A stretch of 64,000 nt of DNA, from NCBI GenBank assembly GCA_001972305.1, contig BDDD01001969.1:62001-126000 (forward strand), given 5' to 3'. The notes under the pieces are model-generated. The model did not search any database. It was not told where the DNA came from and saw only the letters and a program-made list of their open reading frames with translations. The first letter of the stretch is position 1. Each line of letters starts with the position of its first letter. Origin of the DNA: Cephalotus follicularis. Lineage: Eukaryota > Streptophyta > Magnoliopsida > Oxalidales > Cephalotaceae. Below, piece after piece: positions 22,030-34,694 of the stretch. A program made the translations under genes and the position numbers.

Positions 22030-25000
22030 AAACAAATGAGGGTAACACTCTCTAATGTCGTCCTCGCATTCCCATGTCGCCTCATCGGGTTGATGGAACT
22101 GCCATTGAACCTTCACCATAGGAATGGTTCGGTTCCTCAATACCTAAGTCTTCCAATCCAAAATCTGTACCGGTAACTCCTTGCAAGAAAGGTCATCTCG
22201 CACAGGAACTGAATAAAAATCCAAGACATGTGACGGGTCCCGGATATATCTCCTCAACATAGACACATGGAAGACATCGTGCACATTTGACAGTGCAGGA
22301 GGTAAAGAAAGCTGATAAGCCACCTCCCCAACTCTCTCTAAGATCTCGAAAGGACCAATGTAGAGCGGGGCTAGCTTGCCCTTCTTCCCAAATCTTTGCA
22401 TACCCTTCCATGGTGAAACCTTCAGAAACACATGATCACCAATGTCGAAGGTCAGAGTCCTCCTCTTGACGCTGTCCACATAGCTCTTCTGCCGGCTCTG
22501 AGCTGCAAGCAGTTTCTCCCTGATAAACTCGACTTTCTCAGAAGTCTCCTCCACCAGATCCAACCCAAGCAATGGTCGTTCACCAACCTCATCCCAACAA
22601 ATGGGTGATCTACACTTTCTTCCATACAGAGCCTCGTATGGTTCCATACCAATACTGGAATGATAGTTGTTATTATAAGAAAACTCTATCAGAGGAATGT
22701 GGTCCTCCCAAGTACCAAAAAATTCGATAATACAAGCTCAAAGCATATCCTCCAAGGTCTGGATGGTACGCTCTGACTAGCCATCCGTCTGTGGGTGAAA
22801 GGCAGTGCTAAGGTTCAGTTTTGCCCCAAAAGCTGTCTGAAACCTCTTCCAAAAGTTGGAAGTAAAGATCGAATCTCTGTCACCAACTATACTCACGGGA
22901 ACACCGTGCAACCTCAAGATCTCCTTCAAATACAAACGAGCCAACTTGCTTGCCGAATCCGTGACACGCGTGGGCAAAAAGTGAGCCGATTTGGTAAGCC
23001 GATCCACAATGACCTACACCGTATTGTGACGGTTTCGAGTCAGAGGAAAACCCGAAACAAAATCCATCGTCACATGCTCGCATTTCCACTTTGGAATCGG
23101 TAAAGGATGTAACAAACCCGCTGGCCTCTGGTGCTCGGCCTTACCTGTCTGACAAGTATAACACTTCGCAAAAAGTCAGCAATCTTCCTCTTCATGCCAG
23201 ACCACCAGTAATTCTGCTTCATATATTGATAAATCTTGGTGCTACCAGGATGTATGCTATATCGAAATTTGTGGGCCTCATAAAGCAACTCACTCTTCAA
23301 CTCGTCATCATCGGGGAGACACACCCGTCCCTGAAACCTCAAAATACCTTCAGAATGTATTTGGAAATCTAACTCCGGCTCCAGATTCTCGTGAATCTTC
23401 AGTAATTCAGGATCATGCAACTGTGCATCCTTTATATGATCGAGTAGTGCTAGCTATGCTCGCATGCTAGCCACAAAAACCCCCGGTGACTGATTAAATG
23501 GAGACCACCTTTGGAAGTCCTCTAACATTTTCCACTGAGATATCATCGTGTTAGCAATCATAGCCTTACGGCTTAAGGCATCTGCGACCACATTCGCTTT
23601 CCTAGGATGGTACTGAATATTGCAATCATAGTCATTAAAGAATTCAACCCATCTCCGTTGCCTCATGTTCAGTGTATCTTGACAGAAAAGATACCTCAAA
23701 CTCCCGTGGTCAGTGAAAATCTCAAACCGTGCCGCATATAAATAATGTCTCCATTTCTGAAGGGCAAAAATAATCGCGGCCAATTCAAGATCATGCGTCA
23801 GGTAGTTCTCCTCATATGGCTTTAGCTTCCACGAAGCATAAGCAATCACTCTGCCTCGTTGCATCAACACGCAACCCAATCCCTTACCCGAAGCATCACT
23901 ATAAACTGAAAAGCCCTCATTACCCTTAGGTAATGACAAAATAGGAGTGGAAACCAACGGATCCTTAAGATCACAAAAACTGGCCTCACAGTCATCATCC
24001 CAGATAAACAAGGTCTTCTACTGAGTAAGCTTCGTCAACGGTGTAGCTATCCTTGAAAATTTCTGAAAGAACCTCCGATAATAACCTGCCAAACCAAGAA
24101 AACTGCGCACCTCAGTCACATTCCTTGGTTACGGCCAATCTCGCACCACCTCAGTCTTCGACGGGTCCACCGCCAAACCCTCTCCAGATACAATGTGACC
24201 AAGAAAAATCACATGATCAAGCCAGAACTCACACTTGCAAAACTTGACATACAATTGATGCTCTCTGAGAATCTGCAAAACTACTCTCAGATGATATACG
24301 TGTTCCTCCCCACTCTTGAGTACACCAGTATGTCATCGATGAATACTACCACAAACTGATCCAGGCAGGGCTGGAACACATCATTCATCAGCGACATAAA
24401 TGCTGTCGGTGTGTTGGTGGCACCAAACGGCATTACCAAGAACTCATAGTGACCATACCTTGTTCGGAAGGCAGTCTTCTCTACATCTCCTTCCTTCACT
24501 CTCAGCTGGTGATAACCCGACTTCAGATCGAGTTTGTAAAACACCCTTGATCCCTGTAACTTGTCAAACAAATCCTCAATGTGTGTAAGAGGCTACTTGT
24601 TTTTAATGGTGGCCTTATTCAACATCCTGTAGTCGATACAAAGCCTCATCGACCCATCCTTCTTTTTCACAAATAAAATAGGCGCGCCCTACGAAGAAAC
24701 ACTGGGCCGAACAAAACCCTTATCAATTAGGTCTTCCAACTGTAACTTCAATTCTCATAACTCCGCAAGAGCCATTCGGTAGGGCACCTTGGAGATAGGA
24801 GCTGTACCGGGTGCCAAGTCAATCACAAACTCCATGCTCCTCTTAGGTGGTAAAGACACCAAATCTGCATGGAATACATTTGGAAATTCATTCATAATAG
24901 GAACCGCCTCCAGACTCTTTCCTTTCTCCTCCCTTCTGTCAACCACATGCGCCAGAAACCCTTCACATCCTTTCTCCAGATATCTCGATGCACGAATAAA

Positions 25001-25660
25001 TGATATAATCGGTGTCGAGAATCCCTTGTCTCCCCTGAACTGGAATGTAGTCCCATCAGGTAGGCAAAAGTCCACAGTCTTGTTGTAACAATCCATGCGT
25101 GTACGGTAGGCTGACAACCAGTCCATACCCAAGATGATGTCGAAATCATGAATGGGCAATACGATCAAATTTGCATACACTGGAACACCTGCCATAGAAA
25201 TCTCGCAACCCCTATACACTGAATCTGTACACATGGAACCTCCAGTATGTGTACTCACATCGAGAACATATGGCATGCAATCAGAAGGCACATTTAAACA
25301 TGATGCAAATCGGGAAGCAATAAAAGAATGCGATGCTCCTGAATCCATCAACACTCTAGCAGAAAAACCATAAACATATATAGTACCTTCCACAACAGAA
25401 GTAGACTCCGGAACCTCTGTCTGGATGAGAATGAAAACTCTACCTTTCATGATACCCTTGCCGGTATCTCTCCGCTATGACGGTCTAGCTGCAGAACAAC
25501 TACCACTCACTGGCCCTGTAGGTGCTGTCATCTGGCCCCTCGGGAAATCCCTCGCCATGTGGCTAGCTTCCCCACATCTCATGCACGCCCCTTTCTTTAA
25601 CCAACAAAATCTCTGAATGTGACCCATATGGCCGCAGGCAGAACAAGCTCCAGGCCTCAT
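22030..25660 (-). pseudogene. Pol region of the first Tekay-like element (zinc knuckle to chromodomain-like tail)
   Basis: Domains in minus-strand order: zinc knuckles (CSACGHMGHIQRFC and CMRCGEASHMARDF) at 25475-25660; aspartic protease (VLMDSGASHSFIA) within 24755-25450; RT with [12 protein letters not shown] and [11 protein letters not shown] at 24287-24571; RNase H ([29 protein letters not shown]) at 23454-24011; integrase zinc-binding region at 23070-23420; integrase core (VDRLTKSAHFLP, DRDSIFTSNFWK, AFHPQTDG) at 22777-23007; integrase C-terminal region (ALYGRKCRSPICWDE, IGPFEILERVGEVAYQL) and chromodomain-like end near 22030-22647. Chromodomain-like tails are known in this clade to steer integration to heterochromatin. 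Fossil with several breaks. Confidence 0.93.
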
Positions 25661-25786
25661 ACTACTCCCCTGACTGGCAGACTGGTTGGATCTATTCTTT
25701 GGTGACTTTGATGGAGAACCGCTGCCCTGCCATTTTAATGATGTCGGCCTAGACTGAGTAGAGGTCTGTTTACTCTGCTGTACTCA

Positions 25787-26620
25787 GGCCCTTTTGTCCC
25801 GATCTTTACTCGATATACTCTCCAGTAGCCTCGCCTTTTGGGCGACCTCCATAAAAGTACCCAACTCCATAGCTCTAATCCGAGATCGAACATCCGGTCG
25901 TAAACCCCTCAAGAACCTCTGGATCTTCTTTTCCTCATCTGCCACCAGATAGGCTGAATGCTTGGCAAGCTCCACAAATCTGGCCTGATACTCGGCCACA
26001 ATCATGTCACCCAAACGCAACTCCAAGAGTTCCGCCTCTCTCCTTTCCCACTCTATCTGGGGTACATAAGTCATCAGGAACTCCTCCTGAAACCCCTCCC
26101 AAGTATTAGCAACTCCGGTGGCCTCCCATTTAGCTTTCACCATCTCCCACCAGTGAGTGGCCTCTCCCCATAATCGGTACACCGCAAATCTTAGTTTCTG
26201 CCTGATGGTGCATTCCATCACCTCAAAGATCTTCTCTAGATCCTGTAACCACCTCTCAGTAATAGTGGCATCAAGCTCCCCTTTGAAACTGGGAGGATTC
26301 TGTCTCATGAACCTTTCAAGGTTCCTTCCCAACTGATTACCGGCATCATGTATGCCATAAGCAGGAGCCATATACTGAGGCTGAGCTTGAGCATACAATC
26401 TCCTCATCTCCTCCATGTTCGCTGCATTGGCAGCCATCTGCTGCTGGAAGTAGTCAGCGATGTGGTCCATCAGATCTCTCACATTAGGTGCCGCCTCTGG
26501 AACATTCATGTTGGTAGGCTCTTGAGGAACATTATTCATTGGATCTCCCCCAAGATTTACCTCCTCGGGAACTTCCTCGTCAACAATTCTACGCCTTTCA
26601 TGTCTTCTCCGACCATCCAT
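25787..26620 (-). pseudogene. Gag of the first Tekay-like element
   Basis: The most likely start is MDGRRRHERRR at 26620, because the homologous leader ends just before it. The reading has a charged N-terminus, a central capsid region with WLQDLEKIFEVMECT, WWEMVKAKWEATG, FLMTYVPQIEWERREAEL and YLVADEEKKIQRFLRGLR (retrotransposon Gag family), and a Lys/Arg-rich end leading to the zinc knuckles. It stays open over nearly 280 residues, the best-preserved part of this element. Gag would form the particle that packages the RNA. Its element is otherwise broken. Confidence 0.9.
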
Positions 26621-26716
26621 TTGGTTCCTATAAAGAAAGATGCCATTAGTCATCTTGAGGAAACAATTGTTAATTGCCAAGGAAACTATCCTATCTAAGC
26701 ATATAAATGGATATAT

Positions 26717-26728
26717 GCTCTGATACCA
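26717..26728 (-). promoter_or_regulatory. Primer binding site (initiator Met tRNA type), first Tekay-like element
   Basis: GCTCTGATACCA is the complement of TGGTATCAGAGC and lies four bases from the LTR at 26733. Confidence 0.93.
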
Positions 26729-26732
26729 CTGT

Positions 26733-28267
26733 TGTCACACCCCGTACCCATTAATGACATAAAAGTCATGGCAATCAACATAAATCCAGCTTATACAAAA
26801 ATACGATAAATTTAAAACTTTGATTCCAATAACATCTTGCGGAAGCATTTAACCATTTATTTTAAAATGTATTGCATCTTTGAAACCATGTTCAATCCGT
26901 CAAAAACATACATTTATAAAAATATACATTTTCGTATCAAATAATGATTTGTATAAAATCTTGTACACGTTTCTAAAATGAATAAAAAACTTTAGAATAA
27001 TTCATATTCCAATTAGCAGTTCATTTTCATATCAAAATGCAATGCAAACATATGTTCAAAGTGCATGTCAGTCCCCAACCAGTCGGCTGTCTCCCCTTGA
27101 TAGTCGGCTGTTTGCTTTCAACAGTCGGATGTCTCCTCTTGATAATCGGCTGTCTCCTCATGACAGTCGACTGCTTCGTAAACAGTACGTGTCTTCTACA
27201 TCGCTATTCATCCCAACTTCGCCACCTTAGTGAATCTGGGTAAAGCGACACGTGGACAGTTGACTGTCATCCCAAACATTTGGTTGTGCCATCTATAGTC
27301 GCCTGCCCTCACTCGGCAGTCGACTACACAACAAGCAGGAGGTGACCTCCATTAAAACGCATGAACAGTCGACTAGCTCCTTAGCACAGTCGGCTGTTTC
27401 CCTCGAGTAGTCGGCTGTTTGCACTGAACAGTCGGCTGTCCTCCTGGGACAGTCGGCTGCTCCTACGAGCTATGCACAAAAACATCAGAAAACACATGCA
27501 ATTCTCATCACAATCCATTAAAAACAGAGCATTCATCAACAGCAACACAAATTCATGCTCATATCTTAGTCTATTGCATGAATTTCTTCTACGAACATCC
27601 ATTATAACTAAACTCAAACCACAATTATAAAATCCCCTACCTTTGAATTCCAATTTAGGAATTGCAATCCACCTCTTTAAGTCCCGGATCCGAGGCGTTC
27701 AAAGCTCCCAGGTCCGTGTAACAACTCCACCAAGCTCGATTCTTGCACTGGTTCGAGTCTCCAATCCCCCGATTCAAGTATGGAGCATTTGGGGTTCACT
27801 TCTCTCTCTCTTTTCTCTCCTTTCTCCATCACAAACTCTCTATCTCTTTTCTCTCTTTGAAATGCTGATGGGAAGAGGAGGAGAATGTGTGTTTTTATGG
27901 GAAAAATGCATGTCCCTTCCTCTCTCCTCACCTGCCCACATATCATCTCAACCACTTCTCTATCTGCAGTGGCAGGCCTGGCAGGCACGTTATGCTGTCT
28001 GGCCCATGGCAGTCGGCTGTCCCTGCCAACAGTTTCAGTCGGTTGTTTCTCCCAGCAGTCAGCTGGTTCCACTTAAAGGGGTTCAGTCGACTGTCTCTCT
28101 CTGACAGTCGGCTACCTGCCCTGTTTCCACACTTCCCACAATTTCTTTATCTTTTCAGGCAAGCTTTAACATCACAAAGTGGGAGAAGCCATGATTCTCA
28201 TTAATTCAAAGCATAGATTACATCGGGAAACACAATATTACATTCGATGAAAATCCTGGGTGTTACA
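26733..28267 (-). repeat. 5' LTR of the first Tekay-like element (1535 bp)
   Basis: Begins TGTCACACCCCG, ends GGGTGTTACA. It carries the same CAGTCGGCTG clusters as its sister LTR at about 27080-27180, 27255-27330, 27366-27460 and 28008-28115. It is shorter than its partner. Confidence 0.95.
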
Positions 28268-28272
28268 GTATA
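28268..28272. repeat. Target-site duplication, right copy (GTATA)
   Basis: Matches 19531-19535 exactly. Confidence 0.92.
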
Positions 28273-30723
28273 GTACCAAGAAAGTGATGTTTGGGCCATC
28301 CTATTTTCGGTAGACACAAGCCTCATCCACGTGTTTTATGAAACCGAAAGTCTTAACGGTCTCATCAAAATGGATGTTCCAGCTATGGGATGCTTGCTTA
28401 AGGTCGTAGATAGACTTTTGGAGCTTACAGACTCTCTGTGGATGCTCCTCGGATGTAAACCCCTCTTGTTAGGACATATAAATTTCCTCTTCAAGAAAAC
28501 CATTCAAGAAGGCTGTCTTGACATCTGTTTGCCATATCCCATAATCGTAATGAACGACAATAGCAAGCAATATCCCGATGGACTTAAGCATAGGACTGGT
28601 GAGAGAGTTTCGGTAAAGTCGACTGTGTGTCTCTACCTATACCCTTTCGCAACAAATCTCGCTTTGTAAGTCTCTATCTTACCATCAACGCCAATCTTCC
28701 TCTTGAAGATCCATTTGCAACCAATAGGGTTAATACCCTCTGATGCATCGACCAAGTTCCATACTTGGTTGGTGTCCATGGAGTCCATCTCAGATTTCAT
28801 GGCCTCTAGCCATGCCCCGGATTCAGTGCTCTTCACTGCTTCCTCGTAGCTAACAGGCTCTTCATCATCGATGTCGTTGAGTTCGTTGGTGCCCTCAATG
28901 AGAAAGCCATATCTTATGAGGGCTATCAGAACTCTGCCTGATCTCTTCTCCTAAGGAGCGCCTAACTAAGATCCATTCTCAGGTTGGTATCCCTCCCCAA
29001 CTGTGTCTGTAGAGGGTTCCACCATTAATTCCTCCTCATCTTGTGGGCTTTCACCAAGTGATAACTCTCTCAGTTCCACCTTGCTCCCACTGCTCCCTGC
29101 AAGCAGGTATTCTTTCTCTAGGAATTTAGCAGTTTGAGAAACAAAAGTCTTTCATTCGCTGGGATGGGAAAAGTAGTATCCTTTTGTTTCCTTAGGATAC
29201 CCCATGAATCAGGAACGATCCGCTTGCACCTCCAGCTTGGAAGGCTCCTACCTCTTTACATAAGCTGGACAACCCCAAACCCTCAATGGTTTAGGCTGGG
29301 TTTCCTCCCAATATAAACCTCGTAAGGACTGGATGAGACAGATGTCGAAGGAATCTTCTTTGGGATGTACACCACGGCATGCAGTGCATAACCCCAGAAT
29401 GATATAGAAAGATCCGCGAAAGACATCATGGACCGGACCATATTCATTAATGTCCAATTCCTCCGTTCAGACACACCATTATGTTGTGGTGTTCCGGGAG
29501 GTATCCATGAAGAAAGAATTCTGTTATCCCTAAGATAACCCTTGAATTCAAAAAATAGGTATTCACCACCTTGATCCGACCGAAGGATCTTAATGGGTTC
29601 AGCCATTTGCTTTTCTACTTCTAGTCTGAATTCCTTGAACCTCTAAAAGGCTTCAGACTTGTGTTTCACCAAAAACACATACCCATATTGTGACAAGTCA
29701 TCGGTGAAGATAATGAAGTAGGGAAAACCTCCAATAGCATTGATCGACATAGGTCTACAGGCGTCGATGTGGACAAGTCCCAGTATGTCCACTACCCTTT
29801 CTCCTACCCCAGAGAAGGGAGATTTGGTCATCTTACCAATTAAACATGGCTCACACGTAGGAAAGGACTCCACATCTTGGATGTCCAAAAGACCATCCTT
29901 AACCATACGTGTTAGTCTAGCCTCGCTAGGATGACCTAATCTACAATGCCATATGTATGAAGGGTTTACATCACATATCTCTCTTGGCTTTCAGTGCTAG
30001 TTCCAGTTTGAATTGTAAAAGCCATTTGTTCATTTGTATTTAAAACATAGATCCCATTATCAACGTGTCCCTCACATACAAGAAAATTGTTATGTGTAAG
30101 CCTACAGCCATTGGCAGAAAAACCGAGCTCCATGCCCATGTTATACAAATAGGAAACATAAATAATGTTTCTTATAAGGTTCTTGATTAAATAGCAAGGA
30201 TCAAGTTCAAGTACATGTCCATTACACAAAAACAATTCATAAACACCTATTGTCGTGGTGTGAATCCGCGATCCATCACCTAAGCGCAAGTCCAAAGCTT
30301 CAGCCTCTCTTAGTTGTCTAGCGCCTCTTATCCCCTGTAAAGAGTTACAAATATTAATTCCATACCTGAATCCAAAACCCAAGTTGAACTAACATTAGTA
30401 GCTAGAAAAAGATCAATCATAAAAATACCTGACCCTGGGGCACCTCTAGATTTGGACTTTTGGAATTCACTGCACTGTGATATCCAATGTCCGTGCTTTC
30501 CACAATAAAAGAAATAGTCATCATCCTGAAGGTGTAGGATCATATCTAGGATGGATCCCCCAGCAACTGGCCCTGCCGACATAACTGCTTTTCTCCCTTT
30601 CTTCTTCTTCCCTTTAGGTTTCATGGGCACCTTGCCCTTGGACGTGGATCCTCTTGATCCACCCCTACTAGGAGTTGTCCAGGAAGATGTAGAAGGGAGA
30701 AGCATCACATTTGACTTGGACCT
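28273..30723 (-). pseudogene. Copia pol: RT N-terminus, integrase, protease, zinc knuckle
   Basis: From right to left on the minus strand: a CCHC zinc knuckle (YCGKHGHWISQC) near 30470-30520; protease region with the WVLDSG context near 30340-30380; the GAG-pre-integrase segment with GLLDIQDVESFPTCEPCLIG and the integrase core start (VHIDACRPMS, YFIIFTDDLSQYGYVFLVKH) at 29643-29906; the DDE middle part (KILRSDQGGEYLF, SWIPPGTPQHNGVSERRN) at 29283-29606; RT entry (WLEAMKSEMDSMDTNQVWNL, GCKWIFKRK, YKARFVAKGY) at 28633-28836. This is copia order, with integrase before RT. The Tekay-like element interrupts its left side and the Athila-like element its right side. Fossil with several breaks. Confidence 0.9.
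30719..30723. repeat. Target-site duplication of the first Athila-like element, left copy (GACCT)
   Basis: GACCT precedes TGTTCACG at 30724 and recurs at 35636-35640 after the far LTR end TAAACA. Confidence 0.9.
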
Positions 30724-31365
30724 TGTTCACGTATTTAGAATGTTTTAAAATTTAAAGCCGCAAGTGCACGGATCATGCAGTAACGGGTCAAACGCAGGGA
30801 AACGTTAAACTAGTTATAATCTATTCAACTTAGGCGAAGTATACCAAATTTGAAATAAACTATCAAAAACTACTCCTAATTATGCCAAATAAAATAAATA
30901 ATCAAAACAGGAAATTAAGAGTTCGATAATTAAAAACACTGAATTCGAAATATCAAGAAATAAAGCATGCAATTTTAAAACTAATCAAAACAACTAATAA
31001 AAGTTAAGAAAATATATAATCAAGAAAGGGTTTTAGGGTATAGAAACTCACCATATATTGTATTGAACAATTCCATTTAATTGAACGATCATACCTTGAT
31101 AAACAACGACAGCTAGGTCGATACGGAGTGCGGTGGTGATGACAAGACGTATGAGTAGACATGATAGGTCTATACGAAGTACGGCAATGGCGGCAAGACG
31201 TATGAGTAGACATGCTAGGTCTATACGAAGTGTGTTCGTTACGACAAATCGTATGAGTAGACTCCGTTGATTGAATTAAGCACCATTTATTCACCAACTT
31301 TCAGCTTCACCGACAATATGTTTGTGGATTTTAATCAGACAGACAAAGTGTGTGTGAAGGCAGAA
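30724..31365 (-). repeat. 3' LTR of the first Athila-like element
   Basis: Begins TGTTCACGTATTTAG and matches 34695 onward. Its inner end is near 31365. It holds about three tandem units of roughly 51 bp (31110-31265) with CGTATGAGTAGACATGCTAG and GTCTATACGAAGT, also found in the plus-strand Athila-like LTR at 42347-42505. Confidence 0.88.
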
Positions 31366-31378
31366 ACCATCAAGAGAA

Positions 31379-32989
31379 TCACAAAAATCGTGGCCAACCA
31401 ACCATTGACCATCTGAAAAAAAAATCGATGATCATATCGTCCAACCAACTAAATATCTCCTTTTGCATAACCTCCAATTCCTCAAATTCTTGAAAACATT
31501 CCATGAAGTTGTTATCAAAATCTTTGTTAAAGTACGTTTGGTCAGGCGTGGCAATTTTGTGAGTGTAATGGGATAGATGATCCCATTCACTATTCGAATT
31601 TGGCTCATTGAGCTTATTTTCCAACCACATTAACGCTTCCTCATTTTCTAGCCACGTTAATCTATCCTTTTGGTTAGCTTCCTCTGCCTCTAATTCTCTC
31701 CTGAAATTGCGATCAAAGTCGATATTAAAATATGAATCAATGGTATCAGGAATTGAGCGAATCACGTAGACATCATCAAAGTCAGATTGATGCTTTCCCA
31801 ATTGGAAAATGTTAAAGTCCATTGACGACTTTCCAAAACTCAACTTCATGAGACCATTTCGACAATTGATCAATGCATTACTTGTGGCCAAGAATGGTCT
31901 ACCAAGGATAACTGGGATTTGGTCTTTTATATTCACAACAGGCTGGGTATCTAATACGACAAAATCGACAGGAAAGAAAAACTCACCAACCTTTATCAAA
32001 ACATCCTCAATTTTCCCTCTTGGTACTTTTACCGACCTATCAGCTAATTGCAAAGTCGAGGTGGTCGGGAGCAACTCTCCTAAACCTAGTTGCTCAAAAA
32101 CTGACGAAGGCAACAAATTCACACTTGCAACTAAATCGAGCAAGGCATGATCGATTTTGGTGTTACCAATTACATAAGAGATTGTCGGGCAGCCAGGATC
32201 TTTGTATTTTGGAATCTTTGGTTGCGAAATGATCGCAGTGATGTTGGCTGCCAAGAAAGCCTTTTTTAGAGTTTGAAGGGTCCTTTTTTTCTTGCATAAG
32301 TCTTTTAGGACTTTTGCATAAGAGGGCACCTGCTCAATGGCTTCAAGCAATGGGATATTGATTTGGACTTGCTTAAATGTTTCGATGATCTTCTCCATTG
32401 CTAGGGCTTTCTTGCTTTGCAATCTTTTTGGAAAGGGAGCTGGTGGGTGAAATGAACGCTTTGGTGCCTCGACCGGTTGTTTCTTCTTTTCATCCTCTTT
32501 CTCCTTCCTCAATTCATCGTGCGCATTTAATTGTATTGATTGCTCCGATGGGTCAATCAATAAATCTTGCAAATTTTCTTGCGCCAAGGATTCCTCCATT
32601 TGCTCACTCACATTTTCCGTTTGATCCGCTGGATGGTATTCATTTCCACTCCTTAGAGCAAAAACTTGTTTTGATGGACCAGAGGAGGAAACTGAATTTT
32701 GCGGATTTAAAGGTTGGTGGATTTGAGCGGAATGGTTTAAGGCAGTCCTAGGATTCGGGTCAGGTTGTGATGGCATTTTTCCTTTTTCCCTTTCGTGCAA
32801 AGCGGATGCTAGTTGTGAAACTTGTTTTTCCATGTTATGCTGACTAGTCATCATGGTGCTCATTAGAAGTTCTATGCTCTTTTCTAACGACGAAATCCTA
32901 GATGTATCATCCTTTTGGTTTGGCAAACTTGTTGTCTGTTGACTTGAGAATTGATTTTGTGGTGGGAAGGATGGTCGAATAGTGTTCAA
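31379..32989 (-). pseudogene. Athila-like Gag C-terminal and protease region
   Basis: A long minus-strand frame of 536 codons. The N-terminal third is Gln/Ser/Pro-rich with a coiled-coil-like stretch (ISSLEKSIELLMSTMMTSQH). The middle is charged (KEKEDEKKKQPVEAPKRS), followed by FKQVQINIPLLEAIEQVPSY and LKDLCKKKR. The protease region has TISYVIGNTKIDHALLDLVAS and LPSSVFEQLGLGEL, in which Athila proteins usually show a DLGAS active site, then GRPFLATSNALI. It would cut Gag-Pol during particle maturation. The frame is long, but the element is broken and lacks pol. Confidence 0.87.
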
Positions 32990-33109
32990 ATTTTGGGAGA
33001 ACCTTGGAAATGTCTGCTGTGGTACAGACTGGCTAGGGAAGCTCGAAGGTTGTCCCGAAAAGTGTGAGGATGGGGCACCAACGCTAGAAGGCTGCCCCGA
33101 AAAGCTGGA

Positions 33110-34153
33110 TTATCCTCGCATGTTTTGTCCTTGACTCCATGAGAAGTTTGGATGATTTCGCCAACCCGGATTGTAAGTGTTACTAAACGGGTTGTATTGG
33201 TTCATAGCAGACACATTCTCAGGAGCATATTGGTTGTCAATATAGATTTGGCATTCTTCAAAAACATGGTTTGGGGACTGGCACCAAGAACACATAGGGG
33301 TGCTTTGATCGATTTGATTTACTTGTGTGGAACCCCTAATAAGTGATTCTAGTCTAGTCACGAGACTGTCTAGCTGTGCCTCTTTAGCAACTGCTCCTTC
33401 TACAAAATACCCTTTATTTGGCAATGCTCTCTCGGAGACTTGAGCTGACTCCCACTCTCTAGTTCCCTCACCTAAATCTAAAAGGAAATTCCATGCATTG
33501 TTTTCATCAGTGTACGAGGTGAACCCATCAGGACACATAGATTCAACCAATTGCTTGGTTTGGTAGTCGATCCGTTCGTAGATGATTTGGCATAAATGCC
33601 ACGTGTTCAAACCATGATGAGGACACTCTAAGAGAATATCCTTAAAACGTTCCATACACCTAGAAAATGATTCATTTGGTTTTTGATGAAACTGGGGAAT
33701 GTCGTTCCTAAGTTTATTGGTTTTATGAAGAGGATAGAATTTCTTAAGGAACGAGACAGTGAACTGATCCCAAGTGGTGATTGAATTAGTTGGGAGACTA
33801 TAGAGCCACTTCTTAGCTTCATCTTTAAGAGCAAAATTGATGAATCGCAACTTGATATCATCGTCAGATAGTTGTTGAAGTTTCATGAGGGCACATACCT
33901 CCTCGAACTCTCGAAGGAAGAGATATGCATCCTCGTTGGGTAATCCATGAAAGTGCGGGAGAATGCTAATGAACTGTGATTTTAATTCAAAATTGTTCCC
34001 GTTAGGTACAGGCAACAGGATACTGGATGGTTGCGTTGTCCTAGCGGGGTAGAATCTATCGCGAAGAGTTTGAATTGGGCGTGCGTCTGCCATTGGTCTT
34101 GGTTGATTAATTCTTTCTAAGCGATGTTTTGAAGCACGTACCCAATCGGTCAT
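33110..34153 (-). pseudogene. Athila-like Gag, N-terminal and capsid region
   Basis: A frame of 347 codons starting MTDWVRASKHRLERINQPRP. The capsid region shows LPHFHGLPNEDAYLFLREFE, LRFINFALKDEAKKWLYSLP, ITTWDQFTVSFLKKFYPL, FSRCMERFKDILLECPHHGL and TWHLCQIIYERIDYQTKQLV, then CSWCQSPNHVFEEC, a zinc-knuckle-like cluster. This is a typical Athila Gag. Its paralogue in the plus-strand Athila-like element is at 46031-47152. Gag assembles the particle. Its stretch reads open, but the element is not whole. Confidence 0.9.
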
Positions 34154-34670
34154 GAACTAGAGACTAACGCAGGACCTAAACTAAAGCAACAAACACAAGG
34201 TTAATGCAGAGAACCTAATTTATCTAAGTTTGAAATTTGTTAAAGTTTATGCAAATGAAGTTAAAAGTTATGCTGAACCTAATTATCTAAGTTAGAATTT
34301 GTTAAAGATTATGCAATGATGTTAGAGATTGTTAAAGGTTATGATGATTCCTATTTAAACTAAGTTAGAATTGTTAGAATAACACAAAAATAGAAAAATA
34401 AAAATAAAATAGTTATACATTAACGTAGAAACGGAAAAAAAAATATAAAATATAAAATAAAACACAAACGGAACACACACGGGGAATTAATAACTAACGT
34501 AGAGCACACACTAAAGCGGAAATAAACTAATTATATTAACTAACACAAATTAAAGCAGAAAACACAACGTAAAACAAACCAGTTTTTTTTTTGTTTTTTT
34601 GTTTCTTTAAATTAAATCTAAACTAAATACTACTTATCAGTTAAATAAATTTAAACTAATTTAAAACGTT

Positions 34671-34688
34671 TCCCCGGCAATGGCGCCA
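34671..34688 (-). promoter_or_regulatory. Primer binding site of the first Athila-like element (tRNA-Asp type)
   Basis: TCCCCGGCAATGGCGCCA is the complement of TGGCGCCATTGCCGGGGA, close to the tRNA-Asp 3' end used by Athila-like elements. It lies six bases from the LTR. Confidence 0.88.
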
Positions 34689-34694
34689 AAAACT

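Larger units (their letters stand above)
19536..28267 (-). mobile_element. Tekay/Del-like Ty3/gypsy chromovirus nested in the copia RT, broken
   Basis: Minus strand: 5' LTR (26733-28267), initiator Met primer site, gag, zinc knuckle, protease, RT, RNase H, integrase, chromodomain-like tail, polypurine tract, 3' LTR (19536-21982). Perfect GTATA target duplications flank it. The two LTRs differ in length (2447 and 1535 bp) and by several percent in sequence, giving an age of perhaps a few million years at commonly used plant rates. All expected domains can be recognised, with roughly half a dozen breaks or more in pol and gag reading fairly open. The protein text is close to the second Tekay-like element (54777-59342), although their LTRs are different. 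Confidence 0.95.

Noticed and set aside
31004-31297. Cys/His/Thr-rich open frame that resembles a small secreted protein
   Set aside because: It translates the 51-bp tandem units of the Athila-like LTR.
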